Origin: Synechococcus sp. HW_metabat.21
Lineage (GTDB): Bacteria > Cyanobacteriota > Cyanobacteriia > PCC-6307 > Cyanobiaceae
DNA length: 9,115 nt
Assembly (NCBI GenBank): GCA_018623875.1
Contig: JAAZUZ010000062.1
Location: 1 to 9,115 of the forward strand
Direction: 5' to 3'
Within the stretch, counting starts at the first letter, position 1; the number at the start of each line of letters is the position of its first letter. Of the stretch, positions 6,301-9,115 are shown piece by piece. Position numbers and translations under genes: made by a program. The notes beneath the pieces are model-generated. The model was not told the DNA's origin, made no database searches, and worked only from the letters and a program-made list of their open reading frames with translations.

Positions 6301-6358
6301 GGGAGGTTGACGGGATTGGGGGGGGAGGCGTTAAAGGTCTTTCAGCCAACCCCCCTAC
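6301..6358 (+). promoter_or_regulatory. Candidate promoter/leader with G8 tract for the acidic small gene
   Basis: TTGACG (6307-6312) and TTAAAG (6331-6336, 3/6 match to -10) are separated by 18 bp that include eight consecutive Gs (6318-6325). Downstream, six Cs (6350-6355) lie just before the ATG at 6359 and could pair with the G tract. No Shine-Dalgarno is visible. The rest of the 128-bp divergent intergenic region (from 6231) holds no other clear element; I saw no good promoter for the DUF2237 gene. Confidence 0.3.
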
Positions 6359-6586
6359 ATGAGCTGGGACTTCACCGAAGACGGAGCCTTCCTGGCCCTC
6401 TGCGATGCCTTCAAGGAGAGCGGCGAGAGCTCTGCCATTGAATTCTTGGCCAACGGAGAAGGCGCATTCCACTTCCAGGAATTGGCTCAGAATGCGGCCG
6501 GTGAAGGTGTCGATCTGTCTGACTCCTCTGATCTGGAATCGTTCCAGCAAGAGGTGATCGACACCATGGAAAACCTCTGCAGCTGA
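6359..6586 (+). CDS. Small, very acidic hypothetical protein (75 aa)
   Basis: The 75-aa product begins MSWDFTEDGAFLALCDAFKE and carries 17 Asp/Glu residues against a single Lys and no Arg, so it should be strongly negative at neutral pH. It has no signal peptide or membrane segment. The pattern of hydrophobic positions between acidic ones (AFLALCDAF, AIEFLANG, FHFQELA, FQQEVIDTMENL) suggests helices. I do not recognise a family. The opposite strand also has a long frame here, but that one reads as low-complexity and unlike any protein I know, so the plus strand is preferred. The gene is monocistronic, divergent from DUF2237 and convergent with the 91-aa gene, one base from it. A role as a DNA mimic or a chaperone-like binder could be imagined from charge alone, but nothing supports it directly. 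Confidence 0.6.
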   Translation: MSWDFTEDGAFLALCDAFKESGESSAIEFLANGEGAFHFQELAQNAAGEGVDLSDSSDLESFQQEVIDTMENLCS

Positions 6587-6595
6587 TTCAGCTGC
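6579..6595. repeat. Hairpin containing both convergent stop codons
   Basis: GCAGCTG-ATT-CAGCTGC is a perfect 7-bp inverted repeat with a 3-nt loop. The plus-strand stop (TGA, 6584-6586) and the minus-strand stop (6590-6588) both lie inside it. Either transcript could fold it, so it may serve as a two-way 3'-end structure. No U-tract follows on either strand. Confidence 0.6.
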
Positions 6596-6863
6596 CGTAG
6601 AAGAACGCCACTTCTTTGGCCTTCAGACCCTCCCAACCGGCCGCCTTGAGGCGAGCATCGAGGGTCTCCTGGTCGAAATGCTTGGATCCCGTCTTGACGA
6701 CGCGGTTTCGCATCGACTTTTTGACCCCGCTGCGGGCTCGCTGGCTCTCAAGGTCCATCACCTCGGTGTAGAGGCTGAGCATCTCCTGGGGGATGGGGCT
6801 GCCATCGAGGTCGATGCCTGAGGCGATCGCAGCATCAACGCCGCCAGGTCCAGCAATGGCCAT
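6588..6863 (-). CDS. Conserved-looking hypothetical protein downstream of metH (91 aa)
   Basis: The 91-aa product starts MAIAGPGGVDAAIASGIDLD and has a central basic segment (residues about 41-56, SQRARSGVKKSMRNRVV), then KHFDQETLDARLKAAGWEGL and the ending EVAFFYGS. The ordered charge pattern and the compact size look like a genuine small protein; it resembles hypothetical proteins of picocyanobacteria that I cannot name. It has no signal peptide or membrane segment. It lies 26 bp after the metH stop on the same strand and is probably co-transcribed with it, but the gap is filled by a hairpin and no Shine-Dalgarno is visible. A link to methionine or B12 metabolism is suggested only by position. 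Confidence 0.75.
   Translation of the reverse strand: MAIAGPGGVDAAIASGIDLDGSPIPQEMLSLYTEVMDLESQRARSGVKKSMRNRVVKTGSKHFDQETLDARLKAAGWEGLKAKEVAFFYGS
6823..6830. repeat. HIP1 core octamer
   Basis: GCGATCGC inside the 91-aa gene, preceded by G (GGCGATCGC), nearly the full 10-mer form. Confidence 0.7.
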
Positions 6864-6890
6864 GGGTCAAGGGTGTGAAGTCCCTGACCC
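6864..6890 (-). repeat. Hairpin filling the metH to 91-aa gene gap
   Basis: GGGTCA-GGG and CCC-T-TGACCC on the minus strand (arms 6882-6890 and 6864-6873) form a 9-bp stem with one bulged base and an 8-nt loop. It begins at the first base of the metH stop (TAG at 6892-6890) and ends directly before the ATG at 6863. There is no U-tract, so it looks less like a terminator than a structure that hides or shapes the translation start of the downstream gene. Confidence 0.5.
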
Positions 6891-9115
6891 TAAGCGGAGA
6901 AATAACGGGCCTGGCTATGCAGGGCCACAAGAGCTGTGGTGCTCTGTTCCGGCTCCAACTGATCGCTCTCGTCCATGCTCAGACCGATCCGCTCACTGCC
7001 AAGCCAGCGCAGTTGCTGCCGTGAATCGGGGACATTGGGGCAGGCCGGATAGCCAAAGGAGTAGCGACTCCCCCGGTAGCGCTGGGCCAGGACATCCCGT
7101 AGGGGCATGTCCGCCGGATCGGGGTAGCCCAATTCACTGCGGATGCGGGCGTGGACCCATTCCGCAAGGGCCTCGGCCATTTGAACCCCTAGGCCGTGGA
7201 AGTAGAGGTAATCGCTGTACTGGTCGCCTTTAAACAGTTCTTGGGCAAAGGCTGTTGCCCGCTCACCCATGGTGACGGCCTGCATCGGCAGAACATCTGA
7301 GGCCCCGCTGGCGGCATCGCGGTAGAAGTCGGCGATGCAATAGCGGTTGCCCGAGCGTTGTCGCGGCAGGTCAAAGCGGCCCAGTTCGTTCTGCGGTTGT
7401 TCCGGGTCGAAGACGACCAGCGAATTGCCCTCGCGCCCGCAGGGGTAGTAGCCGTAGGCCACCCGTGGACTGAGCAGGCCTTCCTCGATGCAGCGTTGCT
7501 TCCAGTGGGCGAGGACGGGCTCCGCCTTCTCAGCGAGCATCGCCTCGTAATCCTCGCGGGACTGCCCTTGGGCCTTGCGAAGTTGCCACTGGCCGGCGAA
7601 CAGGGCATTGCGATCGAGGAAGCCGAAGACGTCCTCGATGTCGATGGCGTCCTCGAGCAGGACCTGACTGCCCCAGAAGGGGGGCTTGAGGGCCGGCTCT
7701 TCAGGCACGCTGTCGGAGCGGTCCGTTGAGACGGCAACCACGGGTGTCTCCGCGGAAGCGGGAGTTGAGGCCTGCTCAGGGTCAGGTCGCTCGTCTGTGT
7801 TGACCGCCTCGAGACCGAGGCCTTCGGGAATCGGACCGAGGAACCCCTTGGAGTTATCCCACTGCTCATCGTTTTTGGCCGTGACAAGCGCATCCATGAA
7901 GCGCAGGTCGGCGAAGGCGTCGCGCCCGTAAATCACCTGACCGTCGTACACATCACGGCAGTCCTTGTTGACGAAGCGGGGGGTGAGAGCAGCGCCGCCA
8001 AGGATCACTGGCACGTTGATCCCGGCCTCATTGAAGGCTGCGAGGTTGTCCTTCATGAAGGCTGTTGATTTCACCAACAGCCCGCTCATGGCGATGCAAT
8101 CGGCCTGGTGTTCTTGCTGCGCCTCGATGATGGCTTCAACGGGCTGTTTGATCCCCAGGTTGATTACCTCATAGCCGTTGTTGGTGAGGATGATGTCAAC
8201 CAAGTTCTTGCCAATGTCATGCACGTCACCTTTGACCGTGGCAATCAGGAACTTGGCCTTGGCTGAGCTCTCACCCTCAACCTTGTCCATCAAGGGCTCG
8301 AGGAAGGCCACGGCGGACTTCATCGTCTCGGCACTTTGCAGGACAAAGGGCAGCTGCATCTGTCCCGAGCCAAAGAGCTCACCAACCACCTTCATGCCAT
8401 CCAGCAGGAAGGTGTTAATGATCTGGAGCGGCTTGTAGCTCTCAAGTGCAATCTTGAGCGCATCTTCCAAGCCAATGCGCTCACCGTCGATGATGTGTTG
8501 CTTCAGGCGTTCCTCGATCGGGAGATCGGCCAAGGACGGTCCGGAAGCACGCGCCTCCTTCGTCGACACGCCTTCGAACAGCGTCGTGAGTTCGGTGAGG
8601 GGGTCATAAATGCAGACCCCATTCTCAAAACGACGTCGGTCGTGAATCAGGTCGCGGCAAACCTGCTGGTGCTCTTCGCTGATCTTGATCAGCGGCAGGA
8701 TCTTGGCGGGGCTGACGATTGCCGCATCCATGCCTGCCTCGCAGCAGTCATGAAGAAAGACGGAATTGAGGACAATCCGCGCGGCCGGGGAGAGGCCAAA
8801 GCTCACGTTGCTGACACCCAGCACCACGTGAACACCCGGCAGGTTCTCGCGGATCATGCGAATCGCATTCAGCGTCGCTAGTCCGTTCTCCCGGTCTTCT
8901 TCAATGCCCGTCGAGATGGGGAGTGCCAGGGGGTCGTAGAAGATCTCGTGGGCCGGGATGCCGAATTCCAGGGCGTCGCGGTAAGCCCGCTGAGCGATCG
9001 CAAATTTGCGCTCCGCCGTCCGGGCCATGCCCTCCTCATCAATGGTCCCGACCACGACTCCCGCGCCGTAATCGCGAGCGAGTTCAAGGACCTTGAAAAA
9101 ACGCTCGTCGCCGTC
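6890..9115 (-). CDS. metH: Cobalamin-dependent methionine synthase, C-terminal part (runs off right edge)
   Basis: MetH transfers a methyl group from 5-methyltetrahydrofolate to homocysteine through B12, giving methionine and tetrahydrofolate (EC 2.1.1.13). The visible 741 codons are about the last 60% of a normal 1,190-1,230-aa enzyme; the homocysteine domain is outside the window. Visible residues 1 to about 160 are the pterin-binding domain (GTIDEEGMARTAERK, FYDPLALPISTG, LGVSNVSFGLSP). The cobalamin module runs from about 185 to 420, with DVHDIGKN at about 297-304 (the His is the expected lower axial ligand to cobalt), SGLL at about 344 and GGAALTPRF. The reactivation (S-adenosylmethionine-binding) domain runs from about 475 to the end, with RGSRYSFGYPACP at about 681-693. 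Between the last two lies an unusually Ala/Ser/Pro/Glu-rich linker. The organism therefore depends on a B12-type cofactor. The gene start and any riboswitch lie beyond the edge. Confidence 0.96.
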   Translation of the reverse strand, partial: DGDERFFKVLELARDYGAGVVVGTIDEEGMARTAERKFAIAQRAYRDALEFGIPAHEIFYDPLALPISTGIEEDRENGLATLNAIRMIRENLPGVHVVLGVSNVSFGLSPAARIVLNSVFLHDCCEAGMDAAIVSPAKILPLIKISEEHQQVCRDLIHDRRRFENGVCIYDPLTELTTLFEGVSTKEARASGPSLADLPIEERLKQHIIDGERIGLEDALKIALESYKPLQIINTFLLDGMKVVGELFGSGQMQLPFVLQSAETMKSAVAFLEPLMDKVEGESSAKAKFLIATVKGDVHDIGKNLVDIILTNNGYEVINLGIKQPVEAIIEAQQEHQADCIAMSGLLVKSTAFMKDNLAAFNEAGINVPVILGGAALTPRFVNKDCRDVYDGQVIYGRDAFADLRFMDALVTAKNDEQWDNSKGFLGPIPEGLGLEAVNTDERPDPEQASTPASAETPVVAVSTDRSDSVPEEPALKPPFWGSQVLLEDAIDIEDVFGFLDRNALFAGQWQLRKAQGQSREDYEAMLAEKAEPVLAHWKQRCIEEGLLSPRVAYGYYPCGREGNSLVVFDPEQPQNELGRFDLPRQRSGNRYCIADFYRDAASGASDVLPMQAVTMGERATAFAQELFKGDQYSDYLYFHGLGVQMAEALAEWVHARIRSELGYPDPADMPLRDVLAQRYRGSRYSFGYPACPNVPDSRQQLRWLGSERIGLSMDESDQLEPEQSTTALVALHSQARYFSA
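8994..9001. repeat. HIP1 core octamer
   Basis: GCGATCGC inside the pterin-binding part of metH. Confidence 0.7.

Noticed and set aside
6227..6550. Minus-strand 107-aa open frame opposite the acidic small gene
   Set aside because: It overlaps the DUF2237 start and most of the plus-strand frame, contains a proline run from the G tract, and has no protein-like pattern I recognise.
7189..7893. Minus-strand 234-aa open frame inside metH
   Set aside because: It is a shifted reading of metH with Ser/Arg/Pro-rich, low-complexity translation and no domain.
8336..8881. Plus-strand 181-aa open frame
   Set aside because: It lies wholly antisense to well-recognised metH coding sequence; high GC makes such mirror frames common.

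Overview
The window looks like chromosome from a GC-rich picocyanobacterium (Synechococcus/Cyanobium-like). The evidence is the gene content: a DUF3370 exported protein, a compact group 3 sigma factor, a DUF2237 protein, an Ap4A phosphorylase and B12-dependent MetH. Three copies of the cyanobacterial HIP1 core octamer GCGATCGC (3498, 6823, 8994) agree, as do short intergenic gaps. No mobile element, CRISPR array, tRNA or rRNA was seen. Taxonomy is inferred from protein families, not from a search.

Layout, left to right. (1) 1-503, minus: the N-terminal part of a protein with a ribbon-helix-helix-like domain and an acidic proline-rich linker, running off the left edge. (2) 529-2076, minus: a secreted DUF3370 protein, 25 bp upstream of (1) and probably co-transcribed with it. 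(3) 2077-2250: a divergent intergenic region. (4) 2251-2433, plus: a 60-aa basic/coiled small protein whose 3' end overlaps the sigma factor gene tail to tail by 56 bp. (5) 6230 down to 2378, minus: a compact run of DUF2237 protein, gpsA, a PhzF-family protein, Ap4A phosphorylase and a sigma-70 family factor, with 1-4 bp overlaps or gaps of up to about 70 bp. (6) 6231-6358: a second divergent intergenic region with a G8 tract and a C6 tract. (7) 6359-6586, plus: a 75-aa very acidic protein. (8) 6588-6863, minus: a 91-aa conserved-looking hypothetical protein. (9) 6890-9115, minus: the C-terminal 741 codons of metH, running off the right edge.

Functions are mostly housekeeping: methionine synthesis, phospholipid precursor supply (GpsA) and dinucleotide polyphosphate turnover. 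One regulator (the sigma factor) and one possible DNA-binding protein (RHH) accompany them. The 91-aa gene is probably co-transcribed behind metH.

The most notable observation is in gpsA. The reading frame stops at a TGA (4999-5001), but the same frame continues for 21 more codons that read like the normal GpsA C-terminus, to a TAG 6 bp before the phzF-like start. This is a single nonsense substitution, a sequencing error, or a leaky stop. Other points of interest are hairpins lacking U-tracts that span or abut several stop codons, a homopolymer G tract between weak promoter-like boxes, and the unlisted edge gene at the left. I did not find convincing evidence for a wholly new multi-gene system.
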